DNA from: Thiorhodovibrio litoralis
Lineage (GTDB): Bacteria > Pseudomonadota > Gammaproteobacteria > Chromatiales > Chromatiaceae
Assembly (NCBI RefSeq): GCF_033954455.1
Contig: NZ_CP121473.1
Coordinates: 1,908,501-1,972,500, forward strand
DNA: 64,000 bases
Direction of reading: 5' to 3'
Below the pieces are notes generated by a model. The model was not told the DNA's origin, did no database searches, and saw only the letters and a program-made list of their open reading frames with translations. Positions 52,891 to 62,547 of the stretch are shown here, in pieces. Every line of letters begins with the position of its first letter. Position 1 is the first letter of the stretch. The position numbers and the translations under genes are program-made.

Positions 52891-53394
52891 ATGACGTCGA
52901 ATTCCACCTCCTCCGATCACCAAGACGTATCAACCACAGCCGACCTGAAGGCGTTGGAGCGCTTCTGCACCGGTTGTAATTGCTCCCAGGCGGTGGTGTC
53001 CGTCTATGCCGAGCGCTATGGAATCGACCCGGCACTGGCGATGCGCCTGGCCACTGGACTCGGGGGTGGCATCGGGCGCATGGGCGGCACTTGCGGCACC
53101 CTGGCCGGAGCGGCGCTGGTGCTGGGGCTGGAATACGGCCCGTGCGAGCCTGATCCCGCCGCCAAGGACCGTGTTTACGCAAAATCGCGCGCACTACAGC
53201 AGCGCTTCATCGATCACCACGGCAGCAATCAATGCCGCGACTTGCTCGGTTTTGACCTGGCCGAGGATGCCGGTTATCAGGGCGCCCGTGACGCCGGGGT
53301 GTTCAAAGAGCGCTGCCCCAGTTTCGTGGCGACAGCCGTGCAGTTGCTGGATGAACTCCTGCAGCCCGAGGCCGCTCAGGAGACCAGGTCATAA
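52891..53394 (+). CDS. C_GCAxxG_C_C-family redox protein
   Basis: 167 residues. Cysteines CTGCNCSQAV near the N-terminus, GGIGRMGGTCGTLAGAALVL in the middle and CRDLLG and CPSF later reproduce the four-cysteine pattern of the C_GCAxxG_C_C family, thought to act as oxidoreductases or bind a metal cluster. ATG at 52891 after a non-conserved upstream extension. It converges with the ybaK-like gene and overlaps it by 19 bases. Confidence 0.8.
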   Translation: MTSNSTSSDHQDVSTTADLKALERFCTGCNCSQAVVSVYAERYGIDPALAMRLATGLGGGIGRMGGTCGTLAGAALVLGLEYGPCEPDPAAKDRVYAKSRALQQRFIDHHGSNQCRDLLGFDLAEDAGYQGARDAGVFKERCPSFVATAVQLLDELLQPEAAQETRS

Positions 53395-53843
53395 AAGCGG
53401 GCGTTCGTGACCCGCTGCAGATCGGCCGGGCTGAGCTCAATCTCCAGACCGCGCCGACCAGCACTAACGAACAGGCGATCCAACGCCTCGGCACTGCGAT
53501 CAACAAAGGTGCCCAGGCGACGCTTTTGCCCAATCGGGCTGATCCCTCCGAGTAGATAACCGGTGCTACGCTCCGCCTTCGCCTTCTCCGCCATGGCCGC
53601 CTTCTTGCCGCCGGCTGCCTTGGCGAGCGCCTTCAAACCCAGTTGCCGACTGACCGGCACGACGGCCACCACCAGGGTTTTGGTATCGAGGCTGACGACC
53701 AAGGTCTTGAACACCAGCGCAGGGTCAAGCCCGAGTTGATCGGCGGCCTCTTGACCATAGGCAGTGGCGCCAGGGTCGTGGTGGTAGGCATGCACCCGGT
53801 GGGCGATGCCCAGGCGCTTGAGGGTGTCGATGGCGGGTGTCAT
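53376..53843 (-). CDS. ybaK: YbaK/EbsC-family Cys-tRNA(Pro) deacylase
   Basis: 155 residues from ATG 53843 (MTPAIDTLKRLGIAHRVHAY), the normal family start. The conserved Lys in LVFKTLVVSL and the GGISPIGQKR loop mark the YbaK editing domain, which hydrolyses mischarged Cys-tRNA(Pro). Length is typical. The aldehyde dehydrogenase gene upstream ends 35 bases before its start. Confidence 0.88.
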   Translation of the reverse strand: MTPAIDTLKRLGIAHRVHAYHHDPGATAYGQEAADQLGLDPALVFKTLVVSLDTKTLVVAVVPVSRQLGLKALAKAAGGKKAAMAEKAKAERSTGYLLGGISPIGQKRRLGTFVDRSAEALDRLFVSAGRRGLEIELSPADLQRVTNARFYDLVS

Positions 53844-53878
53844 AAATGGATGCGCGATTGGGGCCGGTCCAAACCGGG

Positions 53879-55243
53879 CTACTGGATGCACAGCGTCTTG
53901 GCATTGCAGAAGCTGCGGATCCCCAAGAGCCCCAGCTCGCGCCCGTAGCCAGAATTTTTGATGCCGCCGAAGGGAAGGCGTGGGTCACTTTTGACCATGT
54001 CATTGACGAAAGCACAGCCGCACTGCATGCGCCGCGCGAGGGCCTCACCACGCGCGCGGTCTTGGCTCCAGACACTGCCGCCGAGGCCAAAGTCCGAGTC
54101 GTTGGCCAGGCGCAGGGCATCGGCTTCATCGCGCGCGCGGATGATGGCGGCCACCGGGCCAAAGAGCTCCTCGTGATACGCCGGCATCCCCGGCGCGCAA
54201 GCATCCAGCACGGTCGGGGCATAGAACCAGCCAGGTCGTTCCAATGATGCACCACCGGTCACCAAGCGCGCGCCCTTGGCAATGCTCGCCTGAACCTGGG
54301 CATGCAACTGATCGCGCAGATCAGAGCGGGCGAGGGGCGGGAGTGTGGTCTCGGGCAGCAGGGGATCACCAGGGATCAGAGCCTCCGCCGCTGCCTTGAA
54401 CGCCGCCAGGAAGGCATCGGCACTCTCTGGCACCAGGATGAAGCGCTTGGCGGCGATGCAGCTCTGTCCGCCGTTGAGAAAACGCGCCTTGGCCGCCACG
54501 GTCGCGGCCTGCTCGACATCGGCGTCCGCCAGCACCACAAAGGCATCCGACCCGCCAAGCTCCAGAATCGACGGTTTGATGCTGGCACCCGCGGCGGCTG
54601 CCACGCGCCGGCCGGCGGCCTCGCTGCCGGTCAGGCTGACGCCACGGATGCGGGCATCGCTAACCAGCACCTCGGCCTGGTTGCCCGCGATAAGCAGGGT
54701 TTGAAACAGGCCCGCCGGTGCTCCGGCCTCGCGAAACAGCCGCTCGATCGCCAAGGCACAACCGGGTACATTGGAGGCATGCTTGAGCAGCACCGGATTG
54801 CCGGCGGCGAGCACCGGCGCGGCACAGCGGAACACCTGCCAGAACGGAAAATTCCAGGGCATGATCGCCAACCAGACCCCGAGCGGCTGATAGGCCACCA
54901 GGCTGCGGGCTGCATCGGTGTCGATCAATTCATCGGCCAACATGCCCTCGGCGTGCTCGGCATAGTAGTCGCAAACCCAGGCGCATTTGTTGATCTCCGC
55001 CAATGCCTCGGTACGCAGCTTGCCCATCTCGGTGGTTATCAGGGTCGCCAGGGTCTCTTGCTGAGTCCGTAGCCGCTCAGCCACCGAGACGAGCAGTCGA
55101 GTTCGCTCAGCGAGGGGTGTTTCGGCCCAAAGCACGCCGGCTCCCTGCGCGGCGGCCAAGGCCTGCTCAATTCGCGGTGAATCGAAGGCGGCGACCTGCT
55201 CGATGCAAGCCTCGGTGGTGGGATTGATGGATGTGAACATCAT
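53879..55243 (-). CDS. Succinate-semialdehyde dehydrogenase-like aldehyde dehydrogenase
   Basis: 454 residues. Oxyanion and NAD motifs MPWNFPFWQVFR, the general-base ILELGGSDAF and the nucleophile NGGQSCIAAKR are all present, with the C-terminal LPFGGIKNSGYGRELG. The length and TEMGKLRTEALAEINKCAW match the YneI/Sad-type group, which oxidise succinate semialdehyde to succinate. Alone on its strand with the ybaK-like gene downstream. Confidence 0.88.
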   Translation of the reverse strand: MMFTSINPTTEACIEQVAAFDSPRIEQALAAAQGAGVLWAETPLAERTRLLVSVAERLRTQQETLATLITTEMGKLRTEALAEINKCAWVCDYYAEHAEGMLADELIDTDAARSLVAYQPLGVWLAIMPWNFPFWQVFRCAAPVLAAGNPVLLKHASNVPGCALAIERLFREAGAPAGLFQTLLIAGNQAEVLVSDARIRGVSLTGSEAAGRRVAAAAGASIKPSILELGGSDAFVVLADADVEQAATVAAKARFLNGGQSCIAAKRFILVPESADAFLAAFKAAAEALIPGDPLLPETTLPPLARSDLRDQLHAQVQASIAKGARLVTGGASLERPGWFYAPTVLDACAPGMPAYHEELFGPVAAIIRARDEADALRLANDSDFGLGGSVWSQDRARGEALARRMQCGCAFVNDMVKSDPRLPFGGIKNSGYGRELGLLGIRSFCNAKTLCIQ

Positions 55244-55303
55244 TGGATGGATCGGCTGAAAGATGGAAAAAGTGCGGTGTTTGCTTTGCTACTCTACTGC
55301 GTA

Positions 55304-55909
55304 TCAAACCGGCCTTCGCGCTTGAATAGAAGCGAAGAACTGCGACAGAGCCTCGGCGTAGTCGCTGGTGTTGGCCAAATCATGTCCGCCATGGGCAAGC
55401 AACAGGACCTCGCAGTCCGTCGCCAGCGATTGGGTTTCCCGGGCATCCACGACCTCGTCGTCCTCGGCGAGAATGATCAGTCCGGGAGGGTGGTGCGGCT
55501 GCGCGGACAACTCCGGCATGGTCGCGGTGTCGGTCTCAAGGGGACGATAGGCCAAGGCATCTTCCACGGACCAGTCGAAGGGCGCCGCGACATCGAACCG
55601 CTGCAGCCGGCCCTGAAATTGCGCGAGCGTCACCGAAGGACGCAGCGCCGGGTTCAGCCCCACCCATGGGCAGCCGAGTTGAACACCCAACCGGCGCGCC
55701 CAAAAGCCGCCCAGACTGCTACCCACCAGCACATCCAGCGGCGGCGCTGTTTGCAGCAGCGATTCGGCCGCGCGCGCATAATCCTCCGGGCGGTAATCGC
55801 CCTGCGTGTCCAGGCAGTAAACCTCATGACCCAGGCCACGCAGCAGCGCCAGCTTTGGGCTGTGCGACCTGGGGCCACTGGCGAACCCATGCAAGTACGC
55901 GATAATCAT
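55304..55909 (-). CDS. YqiA-like alpha/beta-fold esterase
   Basis: 201 residues from ATG 55909. The N-terminus IIAYLHGFASGPRSHSP and the nucleophile elbow VGSSLGGFWA (Ser between two glycines), with a late Asp/His pair (LAEDDEVVD and LLAHGGHD), are the YqiA/UPF0227 layout. Esterases of this type cleave short acyl esters. It faces the 55956 gene divergently with 46 bases between them. Confidence 0.82.
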   Translation of the reverse strand: MIIAYLHGFASGPRSHSPKLALLRGLGHEVYCLDTQGDYRPEDYARAAESLLQTAPPLDVLVGSSLGGFWARRLGVQLGCPWVGLNPALRPSVTLAQFQGRLQRFDVAAPFDWSVEDALAYRPLETDTATMPELSAQPHHPPGLIILAEDDEVVDARETQSLATDCEVLLLAHGGHDLANTSDYAEALSQFFASIQARRPV

Positions 55910-55955
55910 CTTGCCTCCTTCGGCAAACCCAAGCGCCAGCAAACATGAAGCCACC

Positions 55956-56657
55956 ATGGATTATCCCGCATTTCTGAACAGCCTGAACGCGGCGACCTGT
56001 CCCGTCACCGAGCACCTCTGCCTGGCCGCGCTCTGGTTTGATGCCAAGGGCGATTGGAACCGCGCCCACGAAATCGTTCAATCCCTGCCGGACCGCCCGC
56101 CTGAAACAGGGGCTGCGCGCATTCACGCCTACCTGCACCGCAAGGAAGGGGACCTTGATCCCAAGAGATGCTCCGAGATGAAGCTGCACTATCTACCCTG
56201 CTTGGATTCACCCGACCACGCCGAGGCGCGCCGACGCGAGTTGCAAATCCCCCGCGACCAGGCCGCCGCGCTCGGTCAATCGGCGATTGATGCCACTTTG
56301 CGCGGAGATGACACAAGGCCCGGGGCCAGCGCGTCGCCTGGCAGCAAGCCATCCGGCGCATCGATCCTCGCCGCACCGCCGCGTCCTTCCGCACCCATCT
56401 GGAGCAGACATTTCCCCGCGCGTTCGATGACGTCGTTTTCGCCATCACCGACTGGTCGCCTGAACGCGCCACCCTGGGGCCCTTTCGCGAGGCCTTCGGT
56501 CAGCCGGCCTGAGGCACCCTCGCGGCCCGGCTCATGGTGGGTGCACCAAGATGGCTCGCCTCACTTCGACGCGGAAACTCAGGTTTTCCCTAGCAAGGAT
56601 CAGCAAGTTCCCGAGAGCCTTTTGAAAATTCCCCTTATCCACCAAGCCTGTGGATAA
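55956..56657 (+). CDS. Small conserved protein with aberrant C-terminal extension
   Basis: The first ~75 residues (AFLNSLNAATCPVTEHLCLA, FDAKGDWNRAHEIVQSL, HAYLHRKEGDL) match a family of about 85-100 residues in which HAYLHRKEGDL is followed by a W-Y-R-R segment. Here that end is replaced by unrelated residues, and the frame runs on for 150 more codons across a fragment of another gene in a different frame (56312-56512). So the 3' end is rearranged. Function of the family unknown. Confidence 0.5.
   Translation: MDYPAFLNSLNAATCPVTEHLCLAALWFDAKGDWNRAHEIVQSLPDRPPETGAARIHAYLHRKEGDLDPKRCSEMKLHYLPCLDSPDHAEARRRELQIPRDQAAALGQSAIDATLRGDDTRPGASASPGSKPSGASILAAPPRPSAPIWSRHFPARSMTSFSPSPTGRLNAPPWGPFARPSVSRPEAPSRPGSWWVHQDGSPHFDAETQVFPSKDQQVPESLLKIPLIHQACG
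56312..56512 (+). pseudogene. C-terminal fragment of a TIGR02452-type PARG-like protein
   Basis: 66 codons ending in TGA, beginning RGQRVAWQQAIRRIDPR and ending with the FPRAFDDVVFAITD and RATLGPFREAFG segments. These are the C-terminus of microbial TIGR02452-family proteins related to poly(ADP-ribose) glycohydrolase. An in-frame stop lies just before, at 56309, and no N-terminal part is found nearby. The host frame at 55956 reads through it in another phase. Confidence 0.6.
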
Positions 56658-56658
56658 C
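56635..56658. promoter_or_regulatory. Inverted pair of DnaA-box-like sequences
   Basis: TTATCCACC and, seven bases on, TGTGGATAA (reverse TTATCCACA, the consensus DnaA box) form an inverted pair. A T-rich stretch follows at 56745-56766. This pair in a 300-base gene-free region could bind DnaA, for regulation or as part of an origin-like locus, but no dnaA, dnaN or rep gene is nearby. The coding frame from 55956 ends inside it. Confidence 0.4.
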
Positions 56659-56967
56659 TCTGTGGGCAAGGCTGTCACATCGCTTCTAAACCCTTGTCCC
56701 GACGCATGTCGTTTTCGATTGGTCAGAATTGTTTCAGTCTGTAAGTGACTGTTTTAGTTTTTTTCTTGCTGCCCATTCCAATAAGGTGCAAGGGTTAAAA
56801 TCCGAAATGGGGCGCGGAGCGTGTTTATCTTTGGGCCTGTTTATAAGCTGCGGTCGGTTTGTCAAGTCCCCATATGCGATCCGGCGCGATCGGTTTGCAA
56901 AGCTGTGATCTGAGGCTGGGAATATCGGCGCGGGCGGCATGGCGCGAAACGAACCGAATCCCTGGCA

Positions 56968-57684
56968 TCAGCGGATGGAATCGGTCTGTCCAATCGTCGC
57001 GGAGATCAGCGGGCCTGTCGGCGCCAAACATTCCGGTGCATCGAAGCGCGGCTGGCCAACCGACCGGGTGACGGGATAGCCGATCATCTCCTCCCCTGGA
57101 CAGGGTTGCAGCAACCCCGTCAGTTGCGTCTTGCTCTGATTGTCAGGGTTCAACCATTCAGCCCAGTGCGCGCGATCAAGGATCACCGGCATGCGGTCAT
57201 GGACGGCGGCGATGGTGGCATTGGCTTGGGTGACAATGATGGTCGCGCTCTCAACACGCTCACCCGAACTTGGATCAGTCCACTGTTCCCACAGCCCGGC
57301 CAAGGTCATCGGCCGCCCGTCCCGGCGCCGAAAGGCAAAAGGCTGCTTGCCGTTGGGCGTGGTCCGCCATTCGTAGAAAGCATCGGCCGGGATCAAACAG
57401 CGCCGATGTTTAAACGCCGCGCGAAAGGACGGCTTCTCCGCCACCGTCTCCGCACGAGCGTTGAAGGTCTTGACGCCGAGCTTGCGATCCTTGGCCCAGC
57501 TCGGCAGTAGACCCCAATGCAAGGAGGCAAGTTCGCGCTGATTGTCCGCTTGGACGCGACAGGCGAGAATCCGGCTGCCCGGCGCGATGTTGTAACGCGC
57601 CGGCGGAGTTTCAGCCGGCGGTTGCGCCTCCAGCCAGTCCGCCGTCGCCTGCACATCGAAACATTGCGCAAAACGTCCGCACAT
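56968..57684 (-). CDS. yedK: SRAP/HMCES-family abasic-site protein (YedK)
   Basis: 238 residues from ATG 57684, placing Cys at position 2 (MCGRFAQ), which is required because Cys2 forms the thiazolidine link to abasic DNA. Other active-site residues are visible: the YNIAPGS Asn, the AFYEW Glu and the VHDRMPVIL His. YedK/HMCES protects abasic sites in single-stranded DNA. It follows recD2 by 11 bases in what looks like a repair operon. Confidence 0.92.
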   Translation of the reverse strand: MCGRFAQCFDVQATADWLEAQPPAETPPARYNIAPGSRILACRVQADNQRELASLHWGLLPSWAKDRKLGVKTFNARAETVAEKPSFRAAFKHRRCLIPADAFYEWRTTPNGKQPFAFRRRDGRPMTLAGLWEQWTDPSSGERVESATIIVTQANATIAAVHDRMPVILDRAHWAEWLNPDNQSKTQLTGLLQPCPGEEMIGYPVTRSVGQPRFDAPECLAPTGPLISATIGQTDSIR

Positions 57685-57694
57685 CGGCCTGTCC

Positions 57695-59895
57695 TCAACG
57701 CGCCTCGCTCGCTGCAACCAACCGCTGCCGCAAGCGCGTCAGCCGCTGCCCGCCGGTCTGTCTGACGGCCATGCCCAAGGCCTTCGGCTGCGCGATCAAC
57801 ACCACCAGCCGCTTGCCACGCGTTACTCCGGTATAGAGCAGGTTGCGCTGCAACAGCATGTAATGCTGAGTCGCCAGCGGAATCACCACCGCCGGATACT
57901 CCGAGCCCTGCGCCTTATGCACACTGGTGGCATAGGCCAGCGCCAGCTCATCGAGCTCCCCGAACTCATAGATCACCTGGCGTTCATCGAAGGCGATGCG
58001 CACCTCGCTTTCCTCAATGTCGATGGTCAGTATCCGACCTATGTCGCCGTTGAAAACCTCCTTGTCATAATTATTGACGTTTTGGATCACCTTATCGCCC
58101 GGGGCGAAGGTCCAGCCGAAGCGCTCAATGCGTGGCTGGGCATGGGGATTGAGCTGTTGTTGCAGCAACACATTCAACGCCCGCGCGCCGAGTCCGCCGC
58201 GGTTCATCGGTGTCAGCACCTGGACATCGCGAATCGGGTCCAGCCCGAAGCGCGCGGGGATGCGCTCGCAGAGCGTTTTTAGCAGCCGTTCCTGGATCTG
58301 CTCCGGGGTTTCGCTGCGAATCACATACCAGTCGCTGTCGTTCGGTGGTGGGTTGGGGACCTGGGGAAGCTGCCCGGCATTGATGCGGTGGGCATTGACG
58401 ATAATCTGCGAGGTCTGCGCCTGGCGGAAGATCTCCGTCAAGCGCACCGTCGGCAAAACGCCGGAACCAATGGCATCGGCCAGCACCGCGCCCGGTCCGA
58501 CCGAGGGCAACTGGTCAACATCTCCGACCAACAGCACCGCGGCCGAGGAGGGCAGGGCGCTGAGCAGCTTATGCATCAGACTGACATCGACCATGGAGGT
58601 CTCATCGCAGACCAGCAGATCGGTGTCCAGCGGATTGTCCGCGTTGTGCTTGAAGTCCAGCGTCTTGGGATCGAACTCCAGCACGCGGTGAATCGTTTTG
58701 GCCACCTGGCCGGGGGATTCCGACAGCCGCTTGGCCGCGCGTCCGGTCGGCGCGCACAGGGTGGCTTTGACACCCTTGGCGCGCAGAATGCGCAGGATGG
58801 AGTTGACCACCGTGGTCTTGCCCACCCCGGGACCACCGGTCAGCAGGGTGCATTTGCCGGTGACCGCCTGGCTGACGGCCTGTTTTTGCGACTCGGCCAA
58901 ACGCAGTCCGGTCTGGGCTTCGACCCAGGGCAAGGCGCGGGCGATATCGATCATCCCCCAGGGTGGCGAGCCCGCGCGCAGGCGGATCAAGGACTCGGCC
59001 ACCCCGGCTTCGGCGCGGTGCAGCGCGGGCAGAAAGAGGAGCGCTCGCTCCTCGACGGTTTCCGCGACCAACTGCCCGGCGGACAGTTCCAAGTCGATGG
59101 CCTCTTCGATACCGGCGGCCTCGATCTCCAGCAGCTTGACCGAGCGTTCCGCCAGCGCTTCGCGCCAGGCGGCACAATGGCCATCGCTGGCGATTTCCTG
59201 CAGGACATGGCGCACACCGGCGCGGGCGCGCAGCGGTGAGTCGCGGGGTATCCCCAACCGCTCAGCCAACTGGTCGGCGGTCTTGAAGCCAATGCCGCGG
59301 ATATCCAACGCCAGGCGATAGGGATTGCCGCGCACCCGCTCGATGGCCGCTTCACCATAGGTCTTGAAGATGCGCACCGCCCGCGCGGTGCCGACGCCAT
59401 GGGATTGGAGGAACACCATGATCTCGCGGATGACCTTCTGCTCACTCCAGGCGCGGGTGACCCGTTCCTGGCGTTTCTTGCCAATGCCGGGCAACTCGCG
59501 CAGGCGATCAGGGGATTGTTCGATAATGTCGAAGACACTTTCACCAAAGGCATCGACCAGGCGCTTGGCAAAATGCGGGCCGATGCCTTTGACCAGCCCG
59601 GAACCAAGATAGCGCTCGATGCCTTCGCGGGTGCCGGGGGGAACCACGCGCAGCTCATTGGCCTTGAACTGCCGGCCGTGGCGGGCATCGATGGTCCATT
59701 GCCCGCGCGCGTCGATGTGCTCGCCGGGAGCGACTTGGGCGGCGTTGCCGATGACGGTGACCAACTCGCGCTCGCCGCGGACCTTGACCCGCAGAAGCCG
59801 CTCTCGGGGCTGTGGAAGGTGACGCGCTCGACCGGGCCGGCGAGGGTGTCGAGAGGGGAATCCGTGTGATAGGTCGGGGCGGCCGAGTCGGACAT
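57695..59895 (-). pseudogene. recD2: RecD2-type helicase with frameshift near the N-terminus
   Basis: About 730 residues overall. From ATG 59895 the frame gives the normal start, including DTLAGPVERVTFHSPESGFC, then derails at 59788-59797. The rest, beginning LLRVKVRGERELVTVIGNAA, is in another frame and is complete: helix-hairpin-helix motifs (LPGIGKKRQE), Walker A GGPGVGKTTVV, DETSMVD, and the UvrD-like GDVDQLPSVG and YATSVHKAQGSEY. Loss of seven bases between two CTGCG copies (or any -1 change) explains it. A functional product from an internal start is possible, and sequencing error is an alternative. Confidence 0.8.
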
Positions 59896-60022
59896 GGGGG
59901 GATTGTCTCAGAAGCCGCACATTGGCTGCGCGCCAAAAGCGGTGGCGCTCGGCGAATCATCGGCGAGGCTTCAGCAGGACTTCGCACCGCTTGTCAGAGC
60001 GGGAAGTCCTGGCGCACGTCCA

Positions 60023-60469
60023 TCAAGCCGCCAGCCGCATCACCCCGGTAACAATGCCAAGAATCTCGAGCTCTTCATGGCGCAAGATGATCGGCGCCAT
60101 GTCGGGATGGGCCGGCTGTAGCCGAATACCATCGGCTTCGATGTAGAAGCGTTTCAAGGTGACCTGGTCGCCGTTGATCTTGGCGACCACGGTTTCACCG
60201 TTCTCCGCGCTCTGGCGTTGCTCGACGATGATGATGTCACCGTCCTGGATGTGATCGTCGGTCATCGAATGCCCGCGCACCCGCAGCGCATAGCTGGCCT
60301 TGCGCGCCATGTGCGAGGGGACCCTGACGGTCTCGGGATCCTCGATGGCTTCAATGGGCAAGCCGGCGGCGATGGTGCCGAGCAGGGGCAGGGCGACGCC
60401 AGCCTCTAGCTCAAGATCGACAGGCTCGAGATCAGCGCTCCAAGCTGGCGCGGTGAGGCGGTGGGGGAT
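60023..60469 (-). pseudogene. S24/LexA-type autopeptidase fragment cut by an IS
   Basis: The C-terminal domain is intact: GTIAAGLPIEAIEDP contains the Ala-Gly cleavage site, VRGHSMTDDHIQDGD holds the catalytic Ser and GETVVAKING the Lys. The DNA-binding half is missing because the frame runs straight into the insertion-sequence end at 60470. An ATG at 60361 could give a 112-residue peptidase-only product (UmuD-like). Upstream of recD2 on the same strand, it probably once controlled an SOS-type operon. Confidence 0.7.
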
Positions 60470-60500
60470 TATGTAGTGCCTGGCCGAAAAGTGATTTTCA
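60470..60500 (+). repeat. Left inverted repeat of the ISNCY element
   Basis: TATGTAGTGCCTGGCCGAAA, then AGTGATTTTCA; matches the reversed right end. Confidence 0.75.
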
Positions 60501-60704
60501 CAAGCAAAGACAATGCGTTAGAATACGAAACGATTGGTGAAGTTTAGTCAATTTCTTGCTCCCTTAACCCCGGCGTATCCTGTGGCGATGGCAGGAAGAA
60601 GCGCAAGCAACTGAATGCATTAAGAATACTGGCTTTGCCGGCGGGCAATCGAGCCGCGCTGCACTGTCCCATCAACCCAAACTTCGTTCATACCAGCTTC
60701 TCCC

Positions 60705-62201
60705 ATGCGTGACATCCTTCGTGCCCAGATGCAACTTGGCGAATGCGACATCGCTGCCATCCAGTTCGACTGCTTCTCCCGCGATGACATCCCGCGCCTG
60801 CTACGGGGCTTGCAGCACATCTACACCACCGAGGCGCTGCGCAATGAGGTCTTCGCCATCCTCGCCGATGTACTGCCGGTGCGCGCCGACGGCGAGGAGT
60901 TCGTCAGTGCCCAGACCGGGCGTCCGGGCATGTCGCAATGGCGCATTCTGGTCTTGGGCACCTTGCGCTTGGGGTTGAATGCCGACTACGACCGGGTGCA
61001 AGAACTCGCCAACCAGCATCGCCTGGTGCGCCAGATGCTCGGCCACAGCGACTGGGCCGACGAGCATCGCTACAGCCTGCAAACTCTCAAAGACAACCTG
61101 CGCCTGTTCACCCCGGAGCTGCTCGCGGGCATCAATGCCGTGGTGGTCAAGGCTGGACATGACTTGGTGAAACCGCATCCGGACTCCCCGCTGGAAGCGC
61201 GCTGCGATTCCTTCGTCGTTGAAACCGATGTGCACTTCCCCACCGACATCAATCTGCTCCAGGACGCCGTGCGCAAGACCATCGAGACCTCGGCGGCTTT
61301 CTGCAGCGACCATGGTCTGAGTGACTGGCGCCAGAGCGCCTACAACATCCGTTGCTTGAAACGAGCCTATCGGCGCGTGCAGCAACTCAAGCGCTCCACC
61401 TCCAAGGATGAAGCCAAGCGTGCGGCACGCGAAGAGGAGATCGATGCCGCTTACGGCGCTTACCTCGACATTGCCGAGCAGTTCCTCACTCGCGCCCGGG
61501 ACACCCGCTACAAGCTCGTGGTGTTCCATCATGTCCCAGCCGAACAGTTCACCGCGCTCAATGATTACATCGACTATGCCGAACTGTTCATCGAACAGAT
61601 CGATCGCCGTGTCTTGCAGGGCGAGCGCATCCCCCATGCCGAGAAGGTCTTCTCCATCTTCGAGCCTCATACCGAGTGGGTCAGCAAAGGCAAGGCCAGC
61701 ACCCCGGTCGAGCTTGGCGTGCGCGTGGCCATCAGCGAGGATCAGTTTGGTTTCATCCTCCAGCATCGGGTGATGTTCGGTGAAACCGATGACCAAGTTG
61801 CCGTACCCATCGCCACCCACCTCAAAGCCTGCTACCCACGCATCAAAAGCCTCAGTTTCGACAAAGGCTTTCACAGCCCGAGCAACCAAAAGCAACTCGC
61901 CGAGGTGATCGACTTCCCCGTGCTGCCCAAGAAAGGCAAGTGCAACGCCGCCGAGCGTGAGCGCGAGCAAGATCCCGCATTCCGCCGGCGCAAACGCCGG
62001 CACTCGGCGGTTGAATCAGCCATCAATGCGCTCGAAGCCCATGGCCTCGACCGCTGTCCCGATCATGGCGCGGACGGCTTCGAGCGCTATGTCGCCCTCG
62101 CGGTGCTTGGGCGCAACATCCACCGCCTCGGCGCCATCCTCATCGCCGCTGATGCCGAGGCCGAACGCCGTCGGCGCCGACAACTCAAACGCGCCGCTTA
62201 A
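60705..62201 (+). CDS. ISNCY-family transposase
   Basis: 498 residues. The N-terminus has RNEVFAILADVL with a DNA-binding region. The catalytic core shows D in CDSFVVETDVHFPTD, D in SLSFDKGFHSP and a late Glu in RRHSAVESAINALEAHGLDR, the DDE layout of the ISDol1 group. It should mobilise only this element. Intact. Confidence 0.85.
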   Translation: MRDILRAQMQLGECDIAAIQFDCFSRDDIPRLLRGLQHIYTTEALRNEVFAILADVLPVRADGEEFVSAQTGRPGMSQWRILVLGTLRLGLNADYDRVQELANQHRLVRQMLGHSDWADEHRYSLQTLKDNLRLFTPELLAGINAVVVKAGHDLVKPHPDSPLEARCDSFVVETDVHFPTDINLLQDAVRKTIETSAAFCSDHGLSDWRQSAYNIRCLKRAYRRVQQLKRSTSKDEAKRAAREEEIDAAYGAYLDIAEQFLTRARDTRYKLVVFHHVPAEQFTALNDYIDYAELFIEQIDRRVLQGERIPHAEKVFSIFEPHTEWVSKGKASTPVELGVRVAISEDQFGFILQHRVMFGETDDQVAVPIATHLKACYPRIKSLSFDKGFHSPSNQKQLAEVIDFPVLPKKGKCNAAEREREQDPAFRRRKRRHSAVESAINALEAHGLDRCPDHGADGFERYVALAVLGRNIHRLGAILIAADAEAERRRRRQLKRAA

Positions 62202-62363
62202 GGCGATTCCGCCGGGTGCCGTGAGACGGCCCGAGGGATCGGTTTGCCTTAATTTTGTCGCATTTAAGAATCATTATTAATACGCAGATTTCGGTGCCGC
62301 TCGCACCGAAAAAAGCCGTCGACATTCCGTGTTTAACTCGGCCGCAGCCGGGTATGCCTTGCG

Positions 62364-62395
62364 AAAAAATCGACTTTTCGGCCAGGCACTATGTA
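62364..62395 (-). repeat. Right inverted repeat of the ISNCY element
   Basis: On the minus strand it reads TACATAGTGCCTGGCCGAAA, then AGTCGATTTTTTC; nineteen consecutive bases are identical to the left end. Confidence 0.75.
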
Positions 62396-62547
62396 GGCGA
62401 GTTGGGTCATGCGCGTCACATTCTTAGTCGATCCCAAGGTGGTGCGGTAATAGCGTACCCCTTGACGATCTCCCGCGTGAGGCGATTCCGGTCGACCTAG
62501 CGGTCATGAATCGATGACCAACCAGCCCCATCAGTCCGAGTGACCGT

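Larger units (their letters stand above)
60470..62395 (+). mobile_element. ISNCY (ISDol1-like) insertion sequence
   Basis: About 1,926 bp. Inverted ends share TAGTGCCTGGCCGAAAAGT (left 60474-60492; right, reversed, ending at 62395) and continue imperfectly as (C)GATTTT. Between them is one transposase gene of the ISNCY/ISDol1 type. I find no clear target duplication, so the outer few bases are uncertain or one flank was rearranged. Confidence 0.75.
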
